Source: Tridacna crocea
Taxonomy: Eukaryota; Mollusca; Bivalvia; Cardiida; Cardiidae
Direction of reading: 5' to 3'
Length of the DNA stretch: 64,000 nucleotides
NCBI GenBank assembly: GCA_943736015.1
Contig: OX031065.1
Span: forward strand, 41,740,427 to 41,804,426
In this document: in pieces, positions 21,640 through 33,259 of the stretch
Numbering within the stretch: position 1 is the first letter of the stretch
Layout of the letters: each line of letters opens with the position of its first letter
Position numbers and translations under genes: made by a program
The notes under the pieces: model-generated
Seen by the model: only the letters and a program-made list of their open reading frames with translations
What the model was told of the DNA's origin: nothing
Database searches by the model: none

Positions 21640-23005
21640 AATTCTAAAAAGGTCACATGTAAAAGTCATTTCAAAATCTGTCACCATCCCTACAATCATC
21701 ACGACAGCAATGGTTTTGTTGAATCAGAATTCTGCAAATAAAGTTTTGGATAGTTCACCCAAGAACAATTTCTTGCAGAAGAGGAAAGCTCGAAAGTGAC
21801 TAAAAACATATGTCGAACTAGAGATTCAGGGTCACCATAGGAAAATATCTGTGAAATTATTTCAAAATCTGATCAGCCGTTTCAGAGAAGAAGATTGTTT
21901 TAGAATTTTTTCATGACCATATAGTGTTAATAGCCTACAGCCATCAGAGCCATGTTTCTTGATGGATCAAAATTTCTCGGACACTTTGTGAAAAGGGTCA
22001 CCCAAAGAACATTTTTGTGAAATTATTTCAAACTATGACCAGCCATATGAGGGAAGAAGAATTTTTAAGAATTTCTTCATTTCCGTATAGTGCGAGTAGC
22101 CATGTTTATTGATGGATCAAAGTTTTGCGAACAAATTTTAAAAATGGTTATCCAAGGAACTTCTTTGTGAAATTATTTTAAACTCTGATAAGCCGTTTCA
22201 GAGAAGAATAATGTTTGAGAATTTCTTCATTTCCGTATAGTGCAAGTAGCCCCCCATTCACCGGAGACATTTTTATTGACGGATCAAAATTTCGCAAACG
22301 GTTTTTGAAAAGGGTCACCCAAGGAACATCTCTGTGAAGTTATTTCAAAATCTGACCAGCGGTTTCAGAGAAGAAGAATTTTCAAGATTTTTTTCTTTTC
22401 CGTATAGTGCCAGTATATAACCCCCATTCACCAGAGCCATATTTATTGATGGACCAAACTTTTGCGAATAAGTTTTAAAGATGGTTGTCCAAGGAACATC
22501 TGTGTGAAATTATTTTATACTCTGACCTGCCGATTCAGAGAAGAATAATGTTTGAGAATTTCTTCATTCAATCCGTACAGTGCAAGTAACCCTCATTTAT
22601 CAGAGCCATGTTTCCTGAGGGATCAAATTTCGCCAACAACTTTTGAAAATGTTCACCCAAGGAACATCTCTGTGAAAATATTTCAAAATTTGACGGGCGT
22701 TTTCAGAAAAGAAGATTTTTAAAGAATTTCTTAGAAATTCCATTTGGTTGCCATGGCAACTAGGATTTTTGATTGAATTAAGTTCTGTGACAGTTTTTAA
22801 AGAGGACCCCCCCCCCCCAAGGAGCATTCCAGCCAAGCTCGGTCCAAATAGGCCCAGTGGTAAAGGAAGTGAAGATGTTTAAACAAATAGTTGACGATGG
22901 ACAATGCACGAAGGACGACGCACGACAGATGATGTACGACGGACGACGCACGACAGACGACACACCCATCTTGATCTAAAAGCTCCCCTTGAGCACGTTG
23001 CTAAA
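21640..23005 (+). mobile_element. Pearl-like element with 168-bp tandem core
   Basis: Five to six monomers of about 150-170 bases: GATGGATCAAA-type starts at 21961, 22111, 22278, 22448 and 22617, each with CCAAGGAACATCTCTGTGA and TTTCAGAGAAGAA. A right module follows (GTTGCCATGGCAACTAGG), then a GACGGACGACGCACGAC minisatellite, then AGCTCCCCTTGAGCACG. Known bivalve pearl elements combine a tandem core with an ACGG tract and are regarded as non-autonomous Helitron relatives. No Rep/helicase is present. Confidence 0.72.
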
Positions 23006-23229
23006 AAATGGAATGAATGGCATCTTTTACGTTTTCTGATTGTACATTCATATTAGCAAAATGCCGATTTGACAATATGTAAAATTGGTAAAATACTTCT
23101 CATTGCTATTCATATATATAAAACACAACGAGAAAATTAGTTTAAAATGAACTTGTTGCTTCAAATTTAACTCTTGGCACCTTCAGTTTGTATACCCGAA
23201 AATTAGAGAAAAAAATAAATAAACGAAAT

Positions 23230-24190
23230 TCCTCTTCCATCGGAGCCAACCCATATTTTCGTAACCAACCCACACAATCGGAGCCTTTCTTAAATTACAC
23301 CCGTTTTGGGTAGTTTTCTGTCGATTCTTGTATTGAGCAAAATTAATGGAAACGTCAAAGACAATTATCTAAGCCTGTAGAACAGGAAAATTTCTTTACT
23401 TTGCTTCTTTGAAGGGTAGAAAGAGCCTGCATTTATCTCCGACGTGTATTTTTTGGTTACGGTCAATCCACGCCACAAATGATTCAGACAACATCGTACG
23501 TCTGTTCCAACTTTCCGTAGTGCAGAAAACACGTTGAAAGACCAGAAGATCTAATGACATTCTCCTTTTTTTGAATTTCAAAGACATAAGAACACATAAT
23601 TAAAAATACTGACATGCCTACCTGTTTTGGGGTTGTTTTTCAGCCGATATCTTCAGAAACGGAAGACCAACACAACATTTTCTCGTCGGAGCCATTGGCT
23701 CTGAATATGAAGTTTCCTGCCCGTGTATTTTGACGTCAGCCATGTTGTTGTAATGAAAAGTTGCTCGACTCTCCCAACAGAAGGCATGTCCTTTAAAAGA
23801 GAGAAAACACTTCAGTTGTGCCTAAAATTTAATGGCGAACAGAAACGGGCTATAAAAAGAAGCTTAATTTACCGAAGCTTTGTCAGCGATAAGAAGAAAT
23901 CATAAACATTTTTTGCTGCACAAAGATGCAATCCGAAAAAAGAAACGAGTATGAAGTTTTCAAAAAAAAAATCAGATTTCAGGTTTTTTTTTTATGTTGA
24001 ATGAATGGATTTTAGACAAGCCGATAAATCACTTTCAGACTTAGGCTGAGGAATCTTTATACACTGGTCAATCCACCTGCAAAAATTCAAGTCAAATGAA
24101 ACGTTTCTTTTCTGGACAATGATGCAAAAATAACGTCCACGGAAAATTACAGCTTAAAAGTGGCGGTTTATAAATGTTGCTGAGTGTATA
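23230..24190 (-). repeat. Right arm of large foldback structure
   Basis: Reverse complement of 20120-20735 with extra sequence. On - it reads MAPTRKCCVGLPFLKIS, then a GTAGG that could be a donor, then a frame through LSESFVAWIDRNQKIHVGDK. A related peptide frame (LPESFVPLVDRGQNN) occurs near 33320 on -. It could be the remnant of a coding exon; I do not recognise the protein. Confidence 0.8.
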
Positions 24191-24315
24191 GAACGGTACC
24201 CGTCTCCGTACGATCTAAAAAGCGATAATGGGTTAACCAGTCCATAGGAGGTCGGTTAAGCTTCCCATCAACGGCAGAATTAAGCCTAATAGACATTCCA
24301 TTCCGTAATTCCCAC

Positions 24316-24540
24316 TTAACATCTTTCCAAACAATCTAGTGTTTTTACGACACCGATTAAAATGCTTTTAGAAACATTTTGGGAAAAGAAGAGAAAATGC
24401 GGGTAACCAGCAATTTCTCCTTTTCATAAAATCTTTCATAGTCTTTCACTTATAAATTTCATAATATAAGTCAATTTTTTATTTATTATCTACAAAAGCT
24501 TTCAGTTTGGAAAAGTCCAAAATTCTCTCTTCTGGTAAGT
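24316..24540 (-). mobile_element. Degenerate family A copy
   Basis: TTAACATCTTTCCAAACAATC end and GGGTAACCAGCAATTTCTCC core recognisable; the right end lost its TTAA. Confidence 0.7.
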
Positions 24541-24879
24541 ATATAGATTTTAAGATCGATACTCGCTGTAAAGCCACTTAGATGCAAAAGTGCTCTCCAA
24601 TTCGTTACAATTCGTTACAAGAAGAATAGGAAAACTATAACATAGGATTTTGAATCATTGTTTTCTTATACTAAAATAGAAATAAAACAGACATAAAATA
24701 GCCATAAGATACGTATGCCAGTGAAAAATAGTTAAAAATGTTGAGTTCTTTTGTACTGAGCAATTTTTTCATAAATGACAATGTTTTCAATTGTTGTTTT
24801 GCACAATATGCGAAAGTGTCGTCCAAGCCCAGTCACGCTTCACAAAATTCCAGCAACACCAACCGATCTGATGCAATAC

Positions 24880-25600
24880 AAACTTGCATGACAAAGAAGG
24901 AACGCAGTAGGACCCAATCAGGACGTGATGCCATCCTAATGGTCTCTGCTGACGTGGCTGATTTTGAACATGTTAAAGAAAACGTAGGAAGAACGGAACC
25001 GAATAAGAATGCAGTAAAGCCCCCGCCACACTCAGACAAAGACCACAAAGAGTGTACTGCGTTATGAAAACTTGACAAGCGCAGGGAGATCGGGATGAAA
25101 TGCAGGAAAAAACCAACAGTTTTCAGGTTGGTTCTACCTCTCTACTACGCCCCTGCCAGGATGTCAGTGTGTCTAACCCGTCCTAACCAAGTTTTGTCGC
25201 GCGCTTGATAAAGTACGCACCACATGGTAGGAATGTACCTTTGCTTTTGCAGAAACGTGGAACGGTCGTGGTGGGTACGCAATTGTCGTGGTATGAACGC
25301 AGTAAGAACACAGAGCAATCTTTCCCGTCCATATTAGGTTTGTACTTCGTCAATGAAGGCCATATTAGGTTCATGCCTTGTTGTTACTACGTCAAGGCCG
25401 TTGTTCCCGCGTCTTTAATGAGTCGTTACTGCGTCCTGATTGGATCAAGTCCTCGCTACTAACTTTTTTTAAACAAGTTCAAAATTCAAACACGTCAGCC
25501 AAGACCATAGAGATCGCATTACGTCCTTGTCGGTTTCTACTGCGTTCCTAGTCGAACAAGTTTGTACTCACTCTCTTGCACTCCGGATCATTACATTTAC
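24880..25600. repeat. Foldback element with TACTGCGT motif
   Basis: GAACGCAGTAGGACCCAATC..GCTGACGTGGCTG at 24890-24985 is inverted at 25465-25568 (CACGTCAGCCAAG..TACTGCGTTCC). ACGCAGTA or its complement occurs at least five times in 700 bases. No recognisable protein. Confidence 0.72.
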
Positions 25601-26300
25601 CTCTGTAGTGGGCTCAGAAAGTAGCCCGTCATTACGTCATATTTTTGTCACATGACCATAACTCAAAATGGCTACACAAACGCCGGTAAATGAAAGACCA
25701 ATATCGATTGTTTCGTGTTCTGTTCAAACAGCATGGGACCAATCAGACTTAGTGATAGGAAATGAACAAAAGAGGGATTTTCTGAAAAGCCTAAATATCT
25801 TTAAAGGACGATAACTTGATTTTTAATCGTACAAACTTAGATTCAGCGGTGTGTCTAATCAGTTGTCATCATTCATGGGCGCAGCCATTTTTGTTAAAAT
25901 CGGCGTAAGATTCTGAAAAGTGAAGAGGCTCGAAAAAATTAGTTCTATTTTATACAGGTAAATGCATCAGTTTGAACGCACCTATAATGTATCCAGAATC
26001 ATATTTCCTTTGTCTAACTTACAATTTGACATATGAAACAGCTAAACAGTAACAAAACATCTTTTCCTCGGTTTGACAAGATTCTTGTCATTTAGCCCAT
26101 CGCAGAGATGTATGTGAGGTAACGAACGACAACTCTGCTCGGAGATTGGTTTGTACTGTGTCGGACTGATTTTACATTGACGAAGTGGGAACTTCACTGT
26201 ATATCAACGTACACCGGATATAGCGATTGTCCAATCGAGGGAAATTTCACACAGTGCAGTACAAGGTCAGTACTTCTCCAATGTTTTCGTTGAAATACGT
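25600..26300 (+). repeat. Repeat sharing a segment with 30770-30930
   Basis: GTACACCGGATATAGCGATTG and TCCAATCGAGGGAAATTT near 26210-26250 recur inverted at 30768-30810. Nothing coding is seen; a unique or diverged sequence otherwise. Confidence 0.55.
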
Positions 26301-26865
26301 AAAAATCACTGTAAGTATATTTGACAGTCGTTACTGATACATTAATGTAGCTGTCTTACCACAGCAAATGGTTGGGAAACATCCACAAGAGCTACGAATA
26401 ACAAAAATACTCCCCTAATCACTGATAATCTCCTCTTGTCTGTCACGAAAACGCAGCATTTAAAGACTGTTTTAATAAAATATTGATCTGTCATATATTG
26501 AAATCAATGATAAATAGCCTAGTTAATCATGGCGAATCACTAGAAAAATTCCTGACTTATTTTTAAAACTGCATTTTTCGATAGATTCATCTTTGTTTTT
26601 TCTCTACGGTCCATAGGAGGATGGTGTACGTTATATAGCAAAAGCTCCTGTTAGGAGTGTACGGTCGATAGCGAGATAAAATCTTTGTGAAATACATTGT
26701 CTAGTGCTGGAATTAGACGAGTTTGCTGTTCGAGGATAGAGTTTTGTCATTCGAACGTACCCTGTCCTTAATTATTAGAATTATCATGACTGTAATTTCG
26801 TTACTTTTTTTTTCAGCCCTGAATACAAGGCATACATGTAACGCCGCAAACTACGACAAAACGTG

Positions 26866-27076
26866 TTAACTGTTTGCCAAACAAGCGCTGGTTTTTAAGT
26901 ATCTGGAGAACAGGTTTTTTGAAAACAATGTGGGAAAACAAGCAATTTCTCCTTTTCCCACACTTTTTTCTATGCTTTTGGAGAACTTTCCGCCATTCTC
27001 ATCAAATTTGAAATTTTTGTCTTCAAACTCTTTCTAATTGGAAGAGTGTAAAATTTGTCGTTTGGGAAAGGGTTAA
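26866..27076 (-). mobile_element. Family A MITE, shortened hairpin
   Basis: Both TTAA ends present; the hairpin is missing its tip (GTGGGAAAACAAGCAATTTC..). Confidence 0.82.
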
Positions 27077-27134
27077 TAAATGAAGACCAAAACTTTCTAT
27101 GAAACGCTTTAATATGTGTTTGTTTGTTTGAGTT

Positions 27135-27335
27135 TACGTCCCAGTCAACAATTTTTTAGTCATGTCGGGACGGAGCCACCGCTTCCTGGGTATTTAACCA
27201 GTACTGTGGGAAGTAAATGTGTCTTGCTCAAGGACACAACACGGTGAGGCCGTTGATGAGGATCGAACCCAGGACCTCTCTCTCCGAAATCCGACTTTGC
27301 CACTAGGACACCGCGCATGAAAAATGAAACCGGAG
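27135..27335 (-). mobile_element. tRNA-derived SINE with CCTTGAGCAAGACAC core
   Basis: Complement: GCGGTGTCCTAGTGGCAAAG (A box), CCTGGGTTCGATCCTCATC (B box), then TGTCCTTGAGCAAGACACA, a core widely shared among metazoan SINEs, and an AGTACTGGTTAAATACCC body. Confidence 0.72.
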
Positions 27336-27689
27336 GTACATGTGTACACCGACCATAGATGGACAATCACTACCTATAGCCCTTTGATGAAAAGTGGAAT
27401 CTTGCAATAACTATTATTTTTTATTACGCAGTTTTTCCGTCCCTTTCAAGATTATTTCACACAAGTCGAGACAAGCCAATCGGTAGGTAGGTCGAAAACG
27501 GGAGTACCCCGGGAGAAACCACCTGACACCCCCGCAAGCACAACTTGGCTTGTCCCATATGTGACCTCTAGGATTCTCTTTCTGTCATTGAATATAATGT
27601 TTGTTAAATATACTCCTCAAACTTTAATTAGCATCAACACGTGATTTTTGTTTCCAAAAGCCCTTGGTAGCCGAATGCCCTAATGTAAT

Positions 27690-28925
27690 GCAACAATCGC
27701 ACTAAAAATCAAGAGCCGTCAGGGACGGGTTATGCTCCCCGAGCAAGTGCTTGTCATAAAATATATGAAATTGATATAAATTCACTTCTTTTATCCTAAA
27801 CGGACCTGTTCATGCCCCCCAAAAATTGAAGTGAAAAGGCAATTACTATCTTAGAGATAGACAACACAAACTTGTAGAGGACTATAAGCCCACTAAGCCT
27901 CCTTTTCTCATAAGACAATATTGCATCATTGAAATAAATACAACGGATGCGTGGTTTGTGGCATTTTTCAATAATAATCAATGATTCGAAATTTCATAAA
28001 ATTTTGAGCAGTCATGTAATAAATTACATAAGACGATTTTTAACATGAAGCCCCCTTTTTCTTTGACGCAGCCTGAAATTCAGAAACCCAAAGAGAGGTA
28101 CCTGGGCAACGTTCCAACGAATTCAGATTTGAAATTTCTCAAAGTTTTGAGCACCGATGTAGGGGATGCTAGCGAAAATCAATTTTTTCCATGAAGTCCC
28201 CTTCTTCCGTGATGCAGCCTCAAATTGAGAAACCAGGATAGAGATATTTGCGCATTAATAATTCATAGATTGAAAATAACAAGGGCACATGTTGAAACTT
28301 GTAAAACAAGATATAACCATGAAGTTTCATGAAAGTTTGACAAAAACTGAACGAGATATTAGAAAAAATATGACATTTTTGCATTAGGGCCCCTTTTTCC
28401 TTGGCTTTTTACAAGGAGAGTCAAACTGAAAAACACATAGATAAAGAAACAAGAGCACTTGTTAAAACATTAAAAAAACAATATAACCATGAAGTTTAAT
28501 GAAATTTTGACCAAAACTGAATGAGATATTCGTAAAAATTGGAATTTTGCAAGAAACCCCTTTTTCCATGACAGAACGTCAACTTCAAAAACGCCTAGAT
28601 TAAAAATAGCAAGAGCACATGCTGAAACTTTCCATAAACAATATAACCATGAAGTTTCATGATAATTTGACAAACACTGAATGAGATATTATTAAAAATT
28701 GCAATTTTGCATTAAGCCCCTTTTTTCCATGACACGGGGTCAAATTGAAAAACCGGGAAAGAAACATCGGCACTTTACTCTAAGGAGTTCATATATGAAG
28801 TTTTATCCAACTTGGTCCACGGGTTGTGGAGAAATGGCTTCGGACGGACGGACAGTCGGACGGAAGGACGGACGGACAGACGAAGCGGCGACTATATGAT
28901 CACCCTTCGGGGAGCAAAAAAACCA
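27690..28925 (+). mobile_element. Pearl-like element with 160-170-bp tandem core
   Basis: Starts near GGGTTATGCTCCCCGAGC and ends CCCTTCGGGGAGCA, so TGCTCCCCGA is repeated inverted at the ends. The core has monomers with ATAACCATGAAGTTTCATG at about 28313, 28484 and 28643 and CCCCTTTTTCCATGAC. An ACGG tract is at 28838-28882. Same architecture as 21640-23005 but a different monomer. Confidence 0.72.
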
Positions 28926-30340
28926 TAACTGTACTTGTTAACATTATGTCCGAGGGTTTTTTTTGAAGAATTAAAAAAATCCCCAAAATTGTCAAAAATG
29001 ATTGTGACTTGTAGCTACTAGGTCTATTTATTTTTTCAATCAACCCACTACCTGTTGCATTTTATTCCAAATGTGTTTTGATTATCGAAATAATGATGCT
29101 TTGAAGTCTAATATATAGAGTTTTTGAAAATTTCAGAAAATTGTGATTTTTGTTTAAAAAAAAAAATACATGATTTTTACTAATTTTTTAAAAATTTTGT
29201 TTAATTAAGATGCAGATTTTTTTTTTAAATTTTGTTTACAATGCAGATTTTGGGTGCTCATTAGAACCGCCTTCGAAGATCAAAAATAAGAAAAATATCG
29301 CAGTTTTTCTTCCGGAAAATGCCACTTTTGAAACCATGTCAAATAGCAATATATTGCATAGGTATATTAACGTAATGATAACTATATTATACATCACGAA
29401 AGTATGCCAACCTTGAAGCTGTCAGAGCCTTACGGACGGTTCCAACGCGTACCAACAATCTATTTGGAAAGAAAAAAGAAAAAAAAAGGGAAAAGAAACA
29501 GAAAAATAAACGAAAATTTCGAATTGACATTCGTCATCTTAATGCTATTTAAAATTGCTGAGTATAACATGGACATGTTACCATATGGGTTGAAAAGGTT
29601 TATTGTGGCCAATGTTTCTTTTCACAAAACTGACTATCGAATTGGTGAAGCAAAGGACTTAAGTGCTCCATAACAGAGCAAGAAATCATAATTTTTTCAT
29701 CTGTACATATTCAATATACTTCAATTCTCAACAGCTGTGAAAATGACATTTCGTTTCATGTGTATCAGGTCTTTGTTAGAGACTATTGGTACACGTTAGA
29801 ATGAACACCCACAATCTATGTTTTAAACAGAAAATCTTTAAAGATTACTTTATACCCCTTTACATCCTAGTGTTACGCTGTATGTAAAAACCTAGAGTGA
29901 TAGGGCATCTAAATGATATGATCGTCTTATCAAGATGTCAGTATAATTGCCAATGCCCTTAGTATGTGAGATTCAAAATCAAGTCTTTAAACTGCAAAAG
30001 GACCAAATGGCAGCTCGTGAATTTCATGCAAAGAACCACTTTGTTGTCATATAAAGTGTCCTTCCGACAGAATACTAGCTGCATTCTAAGGAGCCTAAAC
30101 TTGTTTTAAGTTAAGAACAGTAAGATAAGCTCAAACAAGGTTAAGCATTAATGCTATGAAACAGTATTGTGTAATGACTCGCTCGAGTTCTGTCAATGAT
30201 TTGTAACCTCAATGCAATCATGCTTTAGTCAATTGCATTTCCAATTTTCTGTTTTCTGCACACAACTAAGAAAACAATAATTATTTGATACTTGCCAATG
30301 TCTCTCTTAAGGCATGCACACGTATTCATATCTAGATTTA
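28926..30340. other. AT-rich intergenic DNA, nothing recognised
   Basis: Long A/T runs near 29140-29230; no repeat family, ORF or RNA gene that I can support. Confidence 0.4.
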
Positions 30341-30764
30341 CATATAACTCCCGTTTACGCTATAACTCGTATACCAATTTGACAACTGCCTGCTATAGAC
30401 CGTACACCGGCTATTTTTTTTAATCTAAATATCCGGAAAACTAAGAACACATTGGAAGTAAAACTTCGTTTGTTAGTACTTAGGACCTTAAAGAAGTTAT
30501 AACAAAGCGAATTGAGGGCCTGAATGACAATAACATTGAGAAATATGAAAATTTTGAGTCGGCCTGTTAAATGTCAAGAAAAACATCAGTGATTGGGCAG
30601 GTCATTCTCCTAAATTCTAGTTCAGAAATACTTTTCCTAACTGTTTCAAATATCCATAGATATACCCGAATCTATCATTGATGTAAGTTCTATATTTACC
30701 AAGCAAAATACTATAAAACACAAAAATAATAAAAGAAATACTGACCGTGTATCTCACTGTGTAA

Positions 30765-30930
30765 AAATTTCCCTCGATTGGACAATCGCTATATCCGGTG
30801 TACGATAATACACAGTGAACTTGGTCTAGTGTCACTGGGGTTTGACAATGTGAGAGTAATAAAATTGACGTAGTCCTGAGCATGAACGAAATACTGTCTT
30901 CCATGACTTTGTACAAAACTAATATGGACG
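30765..30930 (-). repeat. Inverted relative of the 25.3-26.3 kb repeat
   Basis: TCCCTCGATTGGACAATCGC and CTATATCCGGTGTAC; further weak similarity to 25340-25400 (GACGTAGTCCTGAGCATGAAC). Confidence 0.55.
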
Positions 30931-31341
30931 GTATGGGATGCAACGTTTTTTTTTTTTAAATAAACTTGAAGAACGACTGAGAAAGCTGTTTGCATGGATT
31001 TTAATTTATAAGATCACATAGCGTGTATTGAGGACTTGGTAAAACTGGCAATAATTAAGTTTCACAATCCAAGAGATCTTACAGAGAACGGTGAAAAAAA
31101 AAACAATTGATGTACTACTTGCTCGATACACAATTCAACAAGCCATTGACTAGCACGTACAAGACGCAGTTATATTCTAGATGGTCCGTGGTGAAGCAGT
31201 GGGACCAACTTTGAGCACTATGCATTTTCCTGCATTTACTCCTTCTCTCCTTTTTTTTAAAAAATCTTTAGATCGCAGCATTGTCTTTTTGGTCCTTGTC
31301 TGAATCTGACCGGCACCCTACCGACGAGTAAATGCTTGTTG

Positions 31342-31551
31342 TTAACCCTTTACCTGCTAAATAACTAAAATGAAATCTTCAGTTCGATAGTAAAAGCCCG
31401 AAAATTGTTATTTCAAAGGTATGTTTCGGGCAAAAAATCTCCAGAACCGACATCGTAGATCCAAGATCAGACTGCACCTTCTGTGAAGTCTGATCTTGAT
31501 CTATGCTGTCCGCATAGGTCAGTGAGTCGCGATAAGCAGTTAAAGGGTTAA
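31342..31551 (+). mobile_element. Family C MITE (full length, TTAA ends)
   Basis: Reference copy. Starts TTAACCCTTTACCTGCTAA and ends AAGCAGTTAAAGGGTTAA, giving terminal inverted repeats. Off-centre hairpin: GATCCAAGATCAGACTGCAC with AGTCTGATCTTGATCTATG. No coding capacity. The first ten bases equal those of family A. Confidence 0.87.
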
Positions 31552-31835
31552 AGGGAGTGTTCAATATTTCCAACCACGCAACAAGACCTCTTCCGTCGCT
31601 CTCCTCTTTAAAAATATATTTCTTTTTTTTTTTCATTAGATTTAATGTTTGAAAATATTCATTTGCATTTTTACCAGCAATAGCTCCTAACATAACAGTG
31701 GTGCTTTCCATTTCTTATCGAAAAGAAATAAAATCCAGTTTCCTTTAGATTTTTCCGTTTCCGACAAGAAGCATGCCGGCATTGTAATAGTATTTCTGGA
31801 AATAGCCTGAATACGATGGTAGGTCAAGGGTACGC

Positions 31836-31920
31836 TTAACTTGTTTCCAGACGACAAAATTTAACGTTGTTCATATTGAAAGTGCTTGCAGACGACAAAT
31901 AAGAGGAAAAGAAGAGAAAA
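31836..31920 (+). mobile_element. Fragment of family A (left third)
   Basis: TTAACTTGTTTCCAGACGAC and CTTGCAGACGACAAATAAG match the left subterminal region; the rest diverges into A-rich sequence. Confidence 0.55.
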
Positions 31921-32113
31921 AAAAAATGTTAGAAACTCAGACATCGCAGATAAGAAGCATTGTCAACTTTTCCAACAGGCTTTCACAAACATTCTTGTTC
32001 GCGGTCTTTAATCACGTGATCGTTTGGTGCTTCATCAACGCTTGCAACATACGACAAAACTCCATTACTAGTTCATTTTTTGAAGCATATACAGCCGACA
32101 AATCAATTGGAGC

Positions 32114-32283
32114 TTAATGATTTGAGTACTCATTCAAATTGCAAAAACACCGTGGGAAAAGGAGAAAATACTGGTAACCAGCATTTTCTCCTTTTCCCAC
32201 GATGTTTTAAAAAAAAAGAAGAAAAAAAAAGTTCTATCTCAGGGTCAGTTGTTAAAACCTGGGATCGCTCGATGTTGTATTAA
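32114..32283 (+). mobile_element. Family A MITE, shortened, sharing TTAA with next copy
   Basis: Hairpin ACACCGTGGGAAAAGGAG..CTCCTTTTCCCACGATGTT intact; an A-rich insert follows. It ends in the TTAA at 32280-32283 that begins the next copy. Confidence 0.8.
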
Positions 32284-32518
32284 CCCTTTCCTAAACAATA
32301 CATGGTTTTTACGACCCTGGGATAGAAGCCTTTTGAAAACATTGTGAGAAAAGGAGAATCTGCTGGTAACCAGCACATTCTCATCTTCCCGCAATGTTTT
32401 CTACCCTTCTGGAAACAAATTTCAATTTTTGAAATGTCTGTGGGTTTTTTTTTTTTTTTGGCTGCAAGTGCTTTCAGTCTGGACCAATCTAAAATTTTGT
32501 CGTTTGGTAAAGAGTTAA
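32280..32518 (-). mobile_element. Family A MITE, tandem with previous copy
   Basis: Both TTAA ends present; opposite orientation to its neighbour. A poly-T run expands the right part. Confidence 0.88.
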
Positions 32519-33259
32519 GGAACGTAAGAGGCTTGAATGCTCGATGATGACCGAGTGACCCGAATTTGTCACAAAAGGTCTAAGAGTGCCAAGCACCTCA
32601 GCGCCACCTTGTGAAAATAGAAATACATGAAACAGCCATAATTACCTGGTGTCATTCACTTACATCGATTTTCTTTTTCCTCATTACCCTCTGATAACAA
32701 ATTTTACTGGAGACGAATTTTAAAACGTCTTTGTTAAAGTGGCATCCAAACACTTTTTTGTTTCTTATAAAGGCTCAATAACGGCCAATATTACACAATC
32801 GGAGCAGTAATATGCAATTAAACTTTAATCCCACCACTTAAAAGTATGGAAATTATTGTGAAGACAGTAATGGTCGACCGAAGCGTTAATTCCTGGCAGG
32901 AAAAAACATTTCTAAAACTAGTGTAGCAGATACCAGGTGGCTCTATCTTTTCCTTTTTACTTTTTTTTATTACATAAAAATTATATAAACAAGAATCCGT
33001 ATCAACTACTTTCTCCAACAAACCACTGAATCATGAGGAAGTATGGTCCCTTGACATGTATAAATTTCTTATATAGGTAGAAGTTTCGACCTATGTCAGC
33101 GGACTTCACAGGCTCACATGACGTTGATACTTCTTTGCAGATGCATTAAGCCCCTTTCTCATAAAGCATGGCTTAAGTACACAACGCGGATTTGACAGCT
33201 GTTCGGTAAACGGGATTTAAAAAAAAAAACTGAAAAACAGGTAAGATTGTCATTCTTAG

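Noticed and set aside
24738-25067. 109-codon frame as a gene
   Set aside because: It overlaps a foldback arm, has no recognisable domain, and a competing frame is open on the other strand.
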